Positions 40,501 through 49,556 of a stretch of DNA of 64,000 bases are shown here, piece after piece; within the stretch, counting starts at the first letter, position 1, and each line of letters starts with the position of its first letter. A program made the position numbers and the translations under genes. Under the pieces are notes generated by a model. That model did not search any database, was not told the DNA's origin, and saw nothing but the letters and a program-made list of their open reading frames with translations. The DNA comes from Pseudomonadota bacterium (GTDB lineage Bacteria; Pseudomonadota; Gammaproteobacteria; Xanthomonadales; Xanthomonadaceae). The stretch lies in NCBI GenBank assembly GCA_023388355.1, contig JAEWGI010000063.1, positions 1 to 64,000 of the forward strand, given 5' to 3'.

Positions 40501-42060
40501 CTACCAGAACAGCGCGTACAGTGCGACCAGGATCGCCAGCACCGCGATGGCGCCGACGTTGAACGCGCCGCTGGTGCGGTAGACCACGTCGCGCGTCTCG
40601 ATGATGTCCTTCTCCGGCGCGTGCCGGGACACCAGCGACACGCCCACGCCCAGCGCCAGCGCCAGCAGGAACACCAGGCCGACCCGGTCGATGAACGGCA
40701 GCGACGGCCAGGCCAGCTTGAGCACGATCGACAGCGCGAACGAGCCGATCGCCGCGGCCAGCGCGCCGGCCTCGTTGGCGCGCTTCCAGAACAGGCCGAG
40801 GACGAAGATCACCACGATGCCCGGGGTGAAGAACCCGGTGTACTCCTGGATGTACTGGAAGGCCTGGTCGAAGCTGCCCAGCAGGGGGCGCGCGGCCAGC
40901 ACCGCCAGCGCCATCGCCACCACCGTGACGATGCGGCCGGTGCGCACCAGACGGGGCTGGTCGCGCTGCCCGCGCGGGCGGTACAGGTCGAGGGTGAAGA
41001 TGGTGGAGATCGAATTGGCCATCGAGGCCAGCGACGAGACGATCGCCGCGATCAGCGCCGCGAACACGATGCCGAGGATGCCCGCCGGCAGCAGCGACAT
41101 CATTGCCGGGTAGGCGGCATCCGGACGGCCGATGTCCGGCGCCAGCAGTACCGCGGCCAGGCCCGGCACCACCACGATCACCGGCATCAGCAGCTTGAGG
41201 AAGGCGGCGAACAGCACGCCCTTCTGCGCCTCGGCCAGGTCCTTGGCCGCCAGCGCGCGCTGGATGATGTACTGGTTGAAGCCCCAGTAGCTCAGATTCA
41301 TGATCCACATCCCGCCGACCAGCACGCTGATGCCGGGCAGGTCCTTGTAGTAGGGGTTCTCCGGCGAGAGGATCATGTGGAAGTGACCGGGCGCCTCCAT
41401 GCGCAGGCGCTGGAAGCCGGCCCAGATGCCTGCGCCTTCGCCGATGCGGTCCAGCGTGATCCCCGCCAGCAGCAGCCCGCCCGCCACCAGCAGCACGACC
41501 TGCACGATGTCGGTCAGCGCCACCGCCTTGAGCCCCCCGTACAGCTGGAAGGCGAGCGCGAACACCGCCAGTCCGAGCAGCGCCGCCATCTGGTCGATGC
41601 CGGCCACGTGGGCGATCGCCAGCGAGCCCAGCCACAGGATCGAGGTGAGGTTGACGAACACGTACAGGCCCAGCCAGAACACCGCCATCACCGTGCGGAT
41701 GCGGCTGCCGTAGCGCCGCTCCAGGAACTGCGGCATGGTGTAGATGCGATTGCGCAGGAACACCGGCAGGAACCACTTGCCGACGATCAGCAGGGTCGCG
41801 GCCGCCATCCATTCGTAGGAGGCGATCGCCAGGCCGATGGCGAAGCCCGAGCCGGACATGCCGATGATCTGCTCGGCCGAAATGTTGGCCGCGATGAGCG
41901 AAGCGCCGATCGCCCACCAGGGCAGCGACTTGCTGGCGAGGAAGTAATCGTCGGCGTCTTTCGCATGCCCCGCCTTCTCGCGCGACACCCACTGCGCCAG
42001 CACGAACACGCCGGCCAGGTAGGCCAGCACGATGCCGATATCGAGGCCGGACAGCTGCAT
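40501..42060 (-). CDS. Sodium/solute symporter (SSS family), sugar-type
   Basis: The 519-residue inner membrane protein starts at the ATG at 42060-42058 behind GGGAG. About 14 helices are predicted. SSS signatures include YFLASKSLPWWAIGASLIAANISAEQIIGMSGSGFA and the sodium-site region IAAIVSSLASMANSISTIFT. It resembles SglT-like sodium/glucose-galactose symporters. Position at the end of the xyloglucan locus, 261 bases after the MFS permease, suggests import of a released monosaccharide such as galactose, glucose or fucose. Substrate is inferred only. Confidence 0.9.
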   Translation of the reverse strand: MQLSGLDIGIVLAYLAGVFVLAQWVSREKAGHAKDADDYFLASKSLPWWAIGASLIAANISAEQIIGMSGSGFAIGLAIASYEWMAAATLLIVGKWFLPVFLRNRIYTMPQFLERRYGSRIRTVMAVFWLGLYVFVNLTSILWLGSLAIAHVAGIDQMAALLGLAVFALAFQLYGGLKAVALTDIVQVVLLVAGGLLLAGITLDRIGEGAGIWAGFQRLRMEAPGHFHMILSPENPYYKDLPGISVLVGGMWIMNLSYWGFNQYIIQRALAAKDLAEAQKGVLFAAFLKLLMPVIVVVPGLAAVLLAPDIGRPDAAYPAMMSLLPAGILGIVFAALIAAIVSSLASMANSISTIFTLDLYRPRGQRDQPRLVRTGRIVTVVAMALAVLAARPLLGSFDQAFQYIQEYTGFFTPGIVVIFVLGLFWKRANEAGALAAAIGSFALSIVLKLAWPSLPFIDRVGLVFLLALALGVGVSLVSRHAPEKDIIETRDVVYRTSGAFNVGAIAVLAILVALYALFW

Positions 42061-42279
42061 TGCTCACTCCCGATGAGTTTGGTGCCGCGCGCCGGCGCGG
42101 GATCGGTTGGCCGGTTGCTTCACTGGTCCTGGCGAGCCGCGCGGCGTGGGGGGCAGGCGTCCTGTCGTCGCGATCGAGGGCGAAAGAAGCTGCCCCGCCC
42201 GGGACGACGGGTTCGTTGCCCTTGCGCGAGGATGCAGCGCCGCGCTTGTCCCCATCGCACGGTTGCGGCCACGTCTCCG

Positions 42280-42302
42280 CGCACCGCCATCCAGGCGGTG
42301 CG
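42280..42302 (-). terminator. Perfect hairpin after the MFS permease
   Basis: CGCACCGCC (42280-42288) pairs perfectly with GGCGGTGCG (42294-42302) around a five-base loop, 20 bases after the permease stop. There is no T-run on the minus strand. It may stop some transcription or stabilise the mRNA end before the symporter gene. The rest of this 261-bp gap shows no gene. Confidence 0.45.
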
Positions 42303-42321
42303 ACGGAAACATTGCACAGGC

Positions 42322-43734
42322 TCAGCCCTCCATCTGCTCCAGCTCGCGACCCTTGGTCTCGTGCACGAACTTGAACACGAAGATCACCGAGAGCACCGCC
42401 ATCGCCGTGTAGATCCCGTAGGCCGCGGCCAGGCCGATGCCGGCCAGCAGCATCGGGAACGTCCAGGTGATCAGGAAGTTCGCCGTCCACTGCGCCAGGC
42501 CGGCCACCGCCAGGCCCGAACCGCGGATCTGGTTGGGGAACATCTCGCCCAGCATCACCCACATCACCGGGCCCCAGGACATGTTGAAGAACACCACGTA
42601 GGCGTTCGCCGCGACCAGCGCCAGCAGGCCCATCGAGTCGCTGAGCTGCAGCGTGCCCGCGCCACCGACCCCGCCGGTGGCGAAGGCGAACGTCACCAGG
42701 CCCAGGGTGATGGCCATGCCCACCGAACCGATCCACAGCAACGGCTTGCGGCCCACCTTGTCGATCAGCAGCACGGTCACGATGCAGGCGCCGATGCTCA
42801 GCGCGCCGGACAGCACGTTGATCAGCAGCGCGTCGCTCTCGGAAAAGCCCACCGCCTGCCACAGCACCGCGCCGTAGTAGAACACCACGTTGATGCCGAC
42901 CAGCTGCTGGAACGTCGCCAGGCCCACGCCCACCCACACGATCGGACGGACCCTGCCGGTGGCCTTGCTGATCAGGTCCGACAGCCGCGGACGGTGGTGG
43001 TCGGTGGCCAGCGAGCCCTCGATCTCGACCAGCTTGCGCTCGCCCTGCACGGCGCCGTACAGCCGGGCGAGCACCTTGTGCGCCCGCTCGCGCAGGCCGC
43101 GCGCCACCAGGTAGCGCGGGCTTTCGGGAATGAAGAACAGCAGCAACAGGAACAGGAACGCCGGCACCAGCTCGGCCCAGAACATCCAGCGCCAGGCTTC
43201 GTAATCCAGCCACAGCACCGCCGTGGAGGCGGTGGCCAGGCGGGCGAGGATGTAGTTGCTGAGGAACGAGGCGAACAGGCCGGAGATGATCGCGATCTGC
43301 TGCACGGTGGCCAGCCGGCCGCGGTAGCGCGCCGGCGCGACCTCGGCGATGTAGGCCGGCGACATCACGCTGGCCGCGCCCACCGCGAGGCCGCCGAGCA
43401 CGCGGTAGATCACGAACTCGATCGAGGACGTGGCGATGCCCGAACCCCATGCCGAGACGCTGAAGAACACCGCAGCCCACAGCAGCATCGTGCGCCGCCC
43501 GTAGCGGTCGGCCAGAGTGCCGGCGAACCAGGCGCCGATCGCGCAGCCCAGCAGCATCGATGCGACGTTGAAGCCCGTGACCGCGGCATCGGAGTCGAAT
43601 GCGGCGGTGAGGCCGTCGACGGTGCCGTTGATCACGCCACTGTCGTAGCCGAACAGGAAGCCGCCGATGGTCGCCACCAGGCTGATCAGGATGATGAAGC
43701 CGGTGTTCTCGCCTGATGCTTTGGGACTGCTCAT
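42322..43734 (-). CDS. Sugar-porter MFS permease
   Basis: The 470-residue permease starts at the ATG at 43734-43732 behind GGGGAGGGAG. It has 12 helices and the sugar-porter signatures FGYDSGVINGT (helix 1), ADRYGRRTMLL (loop 2-3), PESPRYLVARG before the central loop, QQLVGINVVFYYG in helix 7, DKVGRKPLL and the C-terminal HETKGRELEQME. It is a proton-coupled monosaccharide carrier like XylE/GalP/GlcP. Xylose or glucose are plausible in this locus. Upstream is a palindromic motif shared with the GH74 promoter region. Confidence 0.94.
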   Translation of the reverse strand: MSSPKASGENTGFIILISLVATIGGFLFGYDSGVINGTVDGLTAAFDSDAAVTGFNVASMLLGCAIGAWFAGTLADRYGRRTMLLWAAVFFSVSAWGSGIATSSIEFVIYRVLGGLAVGAASVMSPAYIAEVAPARYRGRLATVQQIAIISGLFASFLSNYILARLATASTAVLWLDYEAWRWMFWAELVPAFLFLLLLFFIPESPRYLVARGLRERAHKVLARLYGAVQGERKLVEIEGSLATDHHRPRLSDLISKATGRVRPIVWVGVGLATFQQLVGINVVFYYGAVLWQAVGFSESDALLINVLSGALSIGACIVTVLLIDKVGRKPLLWIGSVGMAITLGLVTFAFATGGVGGAGTLQLSDSMGLLALVAANAYVVFFNMSWGPVMWVMLGEMFPNQIRGSGLAVAGLAQWTANFLITWTFPMLLAGIGLAAAYGIYTAMAVLSVIFVFKFVHETKGRELEQMEG

Positions 43735-43953
43735 GTACTCCCTCCCCGGGATATGCACTGTCACTGTTGCTTCGTTGTTGCCGACCCGCGGCGGACCGGT
43801 GCTGCGCGAAGGACGCAACGCGGTGTTGCCGCCGTCGTCCGCGCTTCGCTCGACCCGGCAGACGCCGCCGGCCTCCGCCTGCGCGGGGCCGGCCGGATGA
43901 CTGCGCTGTCAGCCGGCGCGATAGGGTAGCCCGAGACACCGCCATGAGGGTTC

Positions 43954-43969
43954 CTGCATTGCAGCATTC
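43954..43969. promoter_or_regulatory. Palindromic operator-like 16-mer upstream of the MFS permease
   Basis: CTGCATTGCAGCATTC contains the perfect palindrome CTGCA-T-TGCAG. The same 16 bases occur on the other strand at 56198-56213, upstream of GH74. It lies in the 286-bp gap between GH95 and the permease, 220 bases before the permease start. A copy of GGGCTACCCTAT (43921-43932) lies close by. Confidence 0.5.
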
Positions 43970-44020
43970 GCGGTAAAGCCGTTGCGCGCGAAACCGGTTC
44001 ACCGCGCGCATCCGTGGCCC

Positions 44021-46447
44021 TCATGCGCGCACCAGCCCGCTCCGACCCGGCCGCAGGCGGGCGGTTTCGCCCGCCGCAAGGCCCAGCACCAGCTCACGGC
44101 CACGGTATTCGACCCGGTATTCGCCGCCGCGCTCGCTGCGCAGCGCGGCCTCGTGCAGCGCGCCGTCGCGCCACGACAGGTCGAGCGCGGCCGCGTTGCG
44201 CACCCGCACGCCGCGCAGCTCGCCGTGCGGCCACGCGTCCGGCAGCGCCGGCAGCAGGAACACCGTTGCGCCCCAGCTCTGCACCAGCATCTCGGTGATC
44301 CCCGCGGTGCCGCCGAAGTTGCCGTCGATCTGGAACGGCGGATGCGCGTCGAACAGGTTCGGATAGGTGCGCGAGGGACTGAGCAGCATGCGCAGGATCT
44401 TCATCGCACGCCGGCCGTCGCGCAGGCGCGCCCACAGGTTCAGGCGCCAGCCGATGCCCCAGCCGGTGGCCTCGTCGCCGCGGATCTCCAGCGAGCGACG
44501 GGCAGCGGCCGCGAGCTCCGGCGTGTCGCGCACGTTGATCTGGCTGGACGGATGCAGCGCATACAGGTGCGAGACGTGGCGATGGTCCATCTCCGGCGCC
44601 TGCATGTCCCAGTCCTCCTGCCATTCCTGCAGCTGGCCGGCCTTGCCGATCCGGTGCGGCGGCAGGCGCTCGCGCAGCGCATCGAGCTGCCGCGCGAAAC
44701 CCGCGTCCACGCCAAGCAGGCGCGAAGCCTCGATGCACTGGCCGAACAGGTCGCGCAGGATCTGCGCGTCCATCGACGGCCCGGCGCACAGGGCGGCGCC
44801 GTGCGGGTGCACGTTCTCGGGCGAGATCGAAGGCGCGGTGACCATCGCCCCGGTGTCCGGATCTTCGACCAGGGTGGCGACGAAGAATTCCGCCGCGCCC
44901 TTGAACAGCGGATACACCCGGCGCAGGTAGTCGATGTCGCGCCCGTAGTCCCAGCGGTCCCACAGATGCTGCAGCAGCCAGGCGCCGCCCAGCGGCCACA
45001 TGCCCCATTGCGCGCCGTCGATGGGCGCGGTGGCGCGCCACAGGTCGGTGTTGTGGTGCACCACCCAGCCCGGCGCGTCGTACATGCGCCGCGCGGTGCG
45101 CGCGCCCGAGCCGGCCAGCTCGGTCACCATCCGCTCCAGCGGCTCGACGCATTCGGCCAGCGCATTGGCCTCGGCCGGCCAGTAGTTCATCTCGGTGTTG
45201 ATGTTGATCGTGTACTTGCTCTCCCACGGCGGGGCGAGCAGGTCGTTCCAGATGCCCTGCAGGTTGGCCGGCTGGGTGTGGGGCCGCGAGCTGCCGATGA
45301 GCAGGTAGCGGCCGAACTGGTGGTAGAGCGCGGCCAGCTCCGGGTCGTTGCCGTCGGCGAAGCCCGCGACCCGTGCGTCGGTGGGCAGCGCGGCGATCTC
45401 CGGCGCGGTGCGGCCCAGATCGATGCGGATGCGCCGGAACAGGCGCTGGTGTTCGGCCACGTGCGCGGCCAGCAGTTCGTCCCAGGATTTGCGCGCGGCC
45501 GCCTCCAGCTGTACGCGGGTGGTCGCCTCCGGATCGCCGCCGACATCGTCGTAGCCGCGGAAGCTGGTGGCCGCGGCCAACAGCAGCACGACCTCGTCGG
45601 CCTCCTCGACCTCGATGCGGTGGCCCCGGTGCCGCATGCGCCCGCCCGTGGCCAGCACGCGCAGGCGCGCGGCAAAACACAGCCCGCCCTCGATGCCGAA
45701 GGCATCGCCATTGCGCCCCTGCAGCAGCAGCCCCTGCGCGCCGTCGCCGCCGACCGTGGTCTCGGCGTGGTCACTGTCCAGGCCGACGCGCAGGCGCACG
45801 CGCCCGGGTTGACTGGTGGTCAGGCGCACCGCCACGCACTGGTCCACGGCCGAGACGAAGACTTCGCGCCGATGGCTGAGGTTCCAGCCGGAGGCGAAGG
45901 TGCTGGTGGCCAGCGCGCGGTCCAGGTCCAGTTCGCGCCGGTAGTCCTCGAGGTCGGAGATCTCCAGGAAATCCAGCAGCAGGTCGCCCAGCGGCTGATA
46001 GGGCATCTGCTTGAGCGGCCGCCCCATCATCTCCGCGTTGGCCAGCGCCTCGGCCTCCGCGTAGCGGCCGGCGAACAGCAGCCGCCGCACCTCCGGCAGC
46101 GTCTCGAGCGCCTGCGTCGGCGTGGGGTCGTAGGGCTGGCCGGCGTAGAGCGTGTCCTCGTTGAGCTGCAGGCGCTCGGAGCGCCCGCCGCCCCAGACCA
46201 TCGCGCCCAGGCGGCCGTTCCCGAGCGGCAGCGCCTCGACCCAGCGCGTGGCGGGGCGCGGATACCACAGGCGCAGGCCATCCCATGCGGACGTGCGCTG
46301 CGGCGCAGCGGTTGCCGCGGTGCCGGGTGCAGCGCGCTGCGCTGCGGGCGCCGCCTGCGCGGCCGTGGGGACGAAGCCGGCGCCTCCGGCCATTGCCGCG
46401 AGGGCGGCGGCCTTGAGGGCGTCGCGACGCCTGGGGTCAAAGGTCAT
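44021..46447 (-). CDS. GH95 alpha-L-fucosidase, exported by a Tat-type signal
   Basis: The 808-residue precursor starts at the ATG at 46447-46445 and has a twin-arginine-like signal (DPRRRDALKAAALAAMAGGAGF). The GH95 layout is an N-terminal beta region (about 50-300), a helical linker and an (alpha/alpha)6 barrel. Catalytic-type residues are Glu544 (SPENVHPHG), Asp708 (QIDGNFGG) and the Asn/Glu-rich NINTEMNYWPAE. GH95 enzymes hydrolyse alpha-1,2-L-fucosyl linkages with inversion; in xyloglucan this removes fucose from galactose side chains. It follows GH31 after a 246-bp gap carrying a palindromic repeat. Confidence 0.94.
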   Translation of the reverse strand: MTFDPRRRDALKAAALAAMAGGAGFVPTAAQAAPAAQRAAPGTAATAAPQRTSAWDGLRLWYPRPATRWVEALPLGNGRLGAMVWGGGRSERLQLNEDTLYAGQPYDPTPTQALETLPEVRRLLFAGRYAEAEALANAEMMGRPLKQMPYQPLGDLLLDFLEISDLEDYRRELDLDRALATSTFASGWNLSHRREVFVSAVDQCVAVRLTTSQPGRVRLRVGLDSDHAETTVGGDGAQGLLLQGRNGDAFGIEGGLCFAARLRVLATGGRMRHRGHRIEVEEADEVVLLLAAATSFRGYDDVGGDPEATTRVQLEAAARKSWDELLAAHVAEHQRLFRRIRIDLGRTAPEIAALPTDARVAGFADGNDPELAALYHQFGRYLLIGSSRPHTQPANLQGIWNDLLAPPWESKYTININTEMNYWPAEANALAECVEPLERMVTELAGSGARTARRMYDAPGWVVHHNTDLWRATAPIDGAQWGMWPLGGAWLLQHLWDRWDYGRDIDYLRRVYPLFKGAAEFFVATLVEDPDTGAMVTAPSISPENVHPHGAALCAGPSMDAQILRDLFGQCIEASRLLGVDAGFARQLDALRERLPPHRIGKAGQLQEWQEDWDMQAPEMDHRHVSHLYALHPSSQINVRDTPELAAAARRSLEIRGDEATGWGIGWRLNLWARLRDGRRAMKILRMLLSPSRTYPNLFDAHPPFQIDGNFGGTAGITEMLVQSWGATVFLLPALPDAWPHGELRGVRVRNAAALDLSWRDGALHEAALRSERGGEYRVEYRGRELVLGLAAGETARLRPGRSGLVRA

Positions 46448-46499
46448 GGCGGGTTCCCGGCGTGTGCGGTGCATGGCTGTGGAGTTTGTCGCTGCGGTG

Positions 46500-46625
46500 G
46501 CCCCCACCCCGGCCCTCCCCCGCAGGTGGGGGAGGGAGCGCGAAGCAGGGCGATCCGGAAGCAGCACGCTCCGCGAATCCGCCTTGCTCCCTCCTCCGCT
46601 TGCGGGGGAGCGCCGGGGTGGGGGC
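46500..46625. repeat. Palindromic CCCCACCCC...GGGGTGGGG element between GH31 and GH95
   Basis: Outer arms CCCCCACCCCGGC (from 46501) and GCCGGGGTGGGGG (to 46624) enclose inner small palindromes CCCTCCCCCGCAGG/GGTGGGGGAGGG and CTCCCTCCTCCGCTTGCGGGGGAG. It is one of three loci in the window with this repeat family. A weak CAAGC/GCTTG pair extends the arms. Confidence 0.75.
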
Positions 46626-46693
46626 AAGCCCGTGCCCGGCCGCCCACCGGAAGGCAAGAGGACGCATCGCCTTCGCGTTCCGAACGACGCACC

Positions 46694-49552
46694 TCACTTC
46701 GCGGACCGCGCCACCACCTGCGCCGCACCGTCATAGCGCACGGTGACGTCCGCCGCCGGCTCCAGCGCGCCATTGTCGCCGCGCGGGCCGTCGATGAAGC
46801 GTACCCGGATCTCGCGTCCGGCGGCCATGCCCGGATACGCACCTTCGCGCGCACCGATCGACAGCTCGCCGTCGGCCTCGTTCCACGACAGCGGGATGCG
46901 CGCCGACTCGCCGCGCTCGTAGCCGTAGCTGCGGCCGTTGTCCTCGTACAGCGAGAAGCTGCCATCTGCGCCGGTGTACACCTCGATGGTCAGCGGCGCG
47001 TCGGGTTGCTCGTCGACGTACTGCTGCACCACCGTGCGCGGCACGATCGAGCCGGCGCGCACGAACAGCGGCATGCGCTGCAGCGGCGCGGCGGCGGTGA
47101 TCGTCTGCCCGCCCTCGTGCCGCTGCCCGGTCTCGAAGTCGATCCACTGCGCGCCCGCGGGCAGGTAGACCTCGCGGCTGGTGGCCTTGAACTGCGTCAC
47201 CGGCGCGACCAGGAAGGCCGGGCCGAACAGGTACTGGTCGGCGACGTCGCGCGCCTTCGCATCCTCCGGGAAGTCCATCGCCAGCGCGCGCAGGATGGTG
47301 CCGTCGCGGTGCCAGGTGTCGCCGGCCAGGGTGTAGATGTAGGGCAGCAGGGTGTAGCGCAGCTTGAGGTAGTGCACGAAGCTGTCGTAGTGCGGCGTGC
47401 CCTCGGGCGCGATCTCCCAGATCTCCCGATACGGGAACTGGCCGTGCAGGCGGAAGATCGGCACGAAGGCGCCGTGCTGGAACCAGCGCAGGCTCAGCTC
47501 GCGCCATTCGGGCAGGTGCGCCGGGTCCTTGGTCTCGTAGCGCCGTTCGGGCGAGAAGCCGCCGATGTCGAAGCTCACGTTCGGCGCACCGGCCATCGAG
47601 GCGTTGACCAGGCCGGAGATCTGCTCGCGGTAGTCCTCCCAGCGCGGCACGATGTCGCCGCTCCAGAACGCCGCGCCGGCGCGCTGCTGCCCGGCGAAGA
47701 AGGCGCGAGAGAGGATGAATACGCGCTTGTCCGGCTCCACCTCGCGCGAGCCGCGGTACACGCCCTCCGAATGCGGCAGCGGATAGGCGTTGAAGTATTC
47801 GGTGGACGATCCCAGCGCGTTCGGCATCGTGCGCGCCTTGCGCTCGCCGGTGTCGATGTTGCTGTGCAGGTCCGGCTCGGTCGCGTCCAGCCACCAGGCG
47901 TCGAAGCCCTTGCTGTTGAGCTTGGTATTGACCTGGCGCCAGAAGATGTCCTGCGCTTCCTTCGTGAACGGGTCGTAGAACGAGTTCAGGTAGCCCTCGC
48001 CGATCCAGTCTCGCTCGCCGACCTCGACGTTGCGCTTGTACATGTAGCCGGCGGCGTCGAGCTCCTTGTAGTGCTCGGTGGTCGGGTAGAACTTGGGCCA
48101 CACCGAGATCATCACCTGCGCGTTCTGCGCGTGCACGTGGTCGACCATGCCGTCCGGGTCGGGGAAGTTGTTCGGATCGAAATCGTGCGAGCCCCATGCG
48201 TTCTCGGGCCAGTACGACCAGTCGAGCACGATGGCGTCGATCGGCAGCTTGCGACGTCGGTACTCGTCCAGCGCGTCGGTCAGCTCCTGCTGCGTCTTGT
48301 AGCGTTCGCGGCTCTGCCAGAAGCCGTACGACCATTTGGGCAGCAGCACCGCCTTGCCGGTGAGGTCCCGGTAGCCGGCGATCACCCCGTCGGCGTCGTC
48401 GGCGGCGACCACGTAGTAGTCGATCACCTGCGCCGCCTCGGACCAGATCGACAGATCGTCCGCCTCGGCGGCCGGCAGCGGGTCGCGGCCCTGCAGCGCC
48501 AGGTAGGCTGGCTCGATCCGGTCCCACTCGATGCGCAGGTCGTGCTTATGGCCGGCCTCGAGATCGAGCGCGAACTCGTGGTGCCAGGGGTTCCAGTTCT
48601 GGCGCCAGCGGTCGATCACCAGTTCGCCGTCGACGTAGAGCTTCGCGTACTCGCTGTTGTAGAGCGAGAAGGTGTGGCGTCCATCGGACTTCGCTTCGAT
48701 CTGCCCTTCCCAGACCACGTCGCTGCGCCCGCCGGGTTCGAGGTTCTTGCCCTCGTCGGGGAAATCCTCGAGCCCCGAGATGAACTGGTAGTCGATCTTG
48801 TCCTCGCGCCGGGTGAGCTTCACCTCGCCGTCGATCGAGTAGGTGGCGGTCAGCGCGCCCTCGACGCCGTCCCTGTCGTACAGCGTGACCACGTCGCCGA
48901 TCTGGCGCAGGCCGCGCGGATCGCCATAGCGGGTGATGGAGTTGTTGTCCCAGAGGATGCCGTAGTTGCGGCTGGAGGTCAGATAGGGAATCGCGTTGTC
49001 GATGTTGTGCTGGAGCAGCTCGACGTCGCGGCCCTTGAGGTTCATCCAGCCCTGCTGGTGCAGGCCGGTGCCGTAGAGCCCTTCGTCGTCGTTCGATTCG
49101 AAGCGCTGGCGGATGCTGACGTACGGCGTGCCGTCGAACTCGACCGGCTCGAAGCTGCGCCCGCCCGCGACTTCCGCCACCAGCGGCTTGCCGGCGGCAT
49201 CGAAGAAGGCCACGCGGCCATCGTCCAGCGAGACTTCGGCCGAGATGCCGGCGGCGGCGACGCGCAGTTTGCCGTCCTCTTCGCTGGCTTCGAACGTCGG
49301 CGCCTTGCCTTCGCGCGCCACGCGCATCAGGCTTTCGGAGCGCTCGAAGTCGCCGTCCGGGTCGGCGGTGACGCGGATGATGCCGTCGGACACCACCTGC
49401 AGGCGCACGTCTGCGGCGCCGTCGGCGGACGGGCGCACGACGAGATCGTCGCCGACGCGCTCCCAGCTGGTGGCGGCCTGCGCGCCGCAGCCGGCCAGCA
49501 CCATGGCAACGGGCAGCGCCAGCAGGCGCGGGAAGCGGGTGAATCGGGTCAT
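46694..49552 (-). CDS. GH31 alpha-xylosidase lipoprotein with PA14 domain
   Basis: The 952-residue precursor starts at the ATG at 49552-49550, four bases after the GH35 stop codon. A lipoprotein signal ends in LAGC (Cys22). A PA14 domain is inserted at about 225-355 (EGQIEAKSDGRHTFSLYNSEYAKLYVDG). The barrel has nucleophile Asp556 (WWLDATEPD) and acid/base Asp633 (FWSGDIVPRW). PA14-bearing GH31 enzymes such as that of Cellvibrio japonicus are alpha-xylosidases that remove the terminal xylose from xyloglucan oligosaccharides, and the locus supports this. It should act on imported oligosaccharides in the periplasm. Confidence 0.94.
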   Translation of the reverse strand: MTRFTRFPRLLALPVAMVLAGCGAQAATSWERVGDDLVVRPSADGAADVRLQVVSDGIIRVTADPDGDFERSESLMRVAREGKAPTFEASEEDGKLRVAAAGISAEVSLDDGRVAFFDAAGKPLVAEVAGGRSFEPVEFDGTPYVSIRQRFESNDDEGLYGTGLHQQGWMNLKGRDVELLQHNIDNAIPYLTSSRNYGILWDNNSITRYGDPRGLRQIGDVVTLYDRDGVEGALTATYSIDGEVKLTRREDKIDYQFISGLEDFPDEGKNLEPGGRSDVVWEGQIEAKSDGRHTFSLYNSEYAKLYVDGELVIDRWRQNWNPWHHEFALDLEAGHKHDLRIEWDRIEPAYLALQGRDPLPAAEADDLSIWSEAAQVIDYYVVAADDADGVIAGYRDLTGKAVLLPKWSYGFWQSRERYKTQQELTDALDEYRRRKLPIDAIVLDWSYWPENAWGSHDFDPNNFPDPDGMVDHVHAQNAQVMISVWPKFYPTTEHYKELDAAGYMYKRNVEVGERDWIGEGYLNSFYDPFTKEAQDIFWRQVNTKLNSKGFDAWWLDATEPDLHSNIDTGERKARTMPNALGSSTEYFNAYPLPHSEGVYRGSREVEPDKRVFILSRAFFAGQQRAGAAFWSGDIVPRWEDYREQISGLVNASMAGAPNVSFDIGGFSPERRYETKDPAHLPEWRELSLRWFQHGAFVPIFRLHGQFPYREIWEIAPEGTPHYDSFVHYLKLRYTLLPYIYTLAGDTWHRDGTILRALAMDFPEDAKARDVADQYLFGPAFLVAPVTQFKATSREVYLPAGAQWIDFETGQRHEGGQTITAAAPLQRMPLFVRAGSIVPRTVVQQYVDEQPDAPLTIEVYTGADGSFSLYEDNGRSYGYERGESARIPLSWNEADGELSIGAREGAYPGMAAGREIRVRFIDGPRGDNGALEPAADVTVRYDGAAQVVARSAK

Positions 49553-49556
49553 GGCG

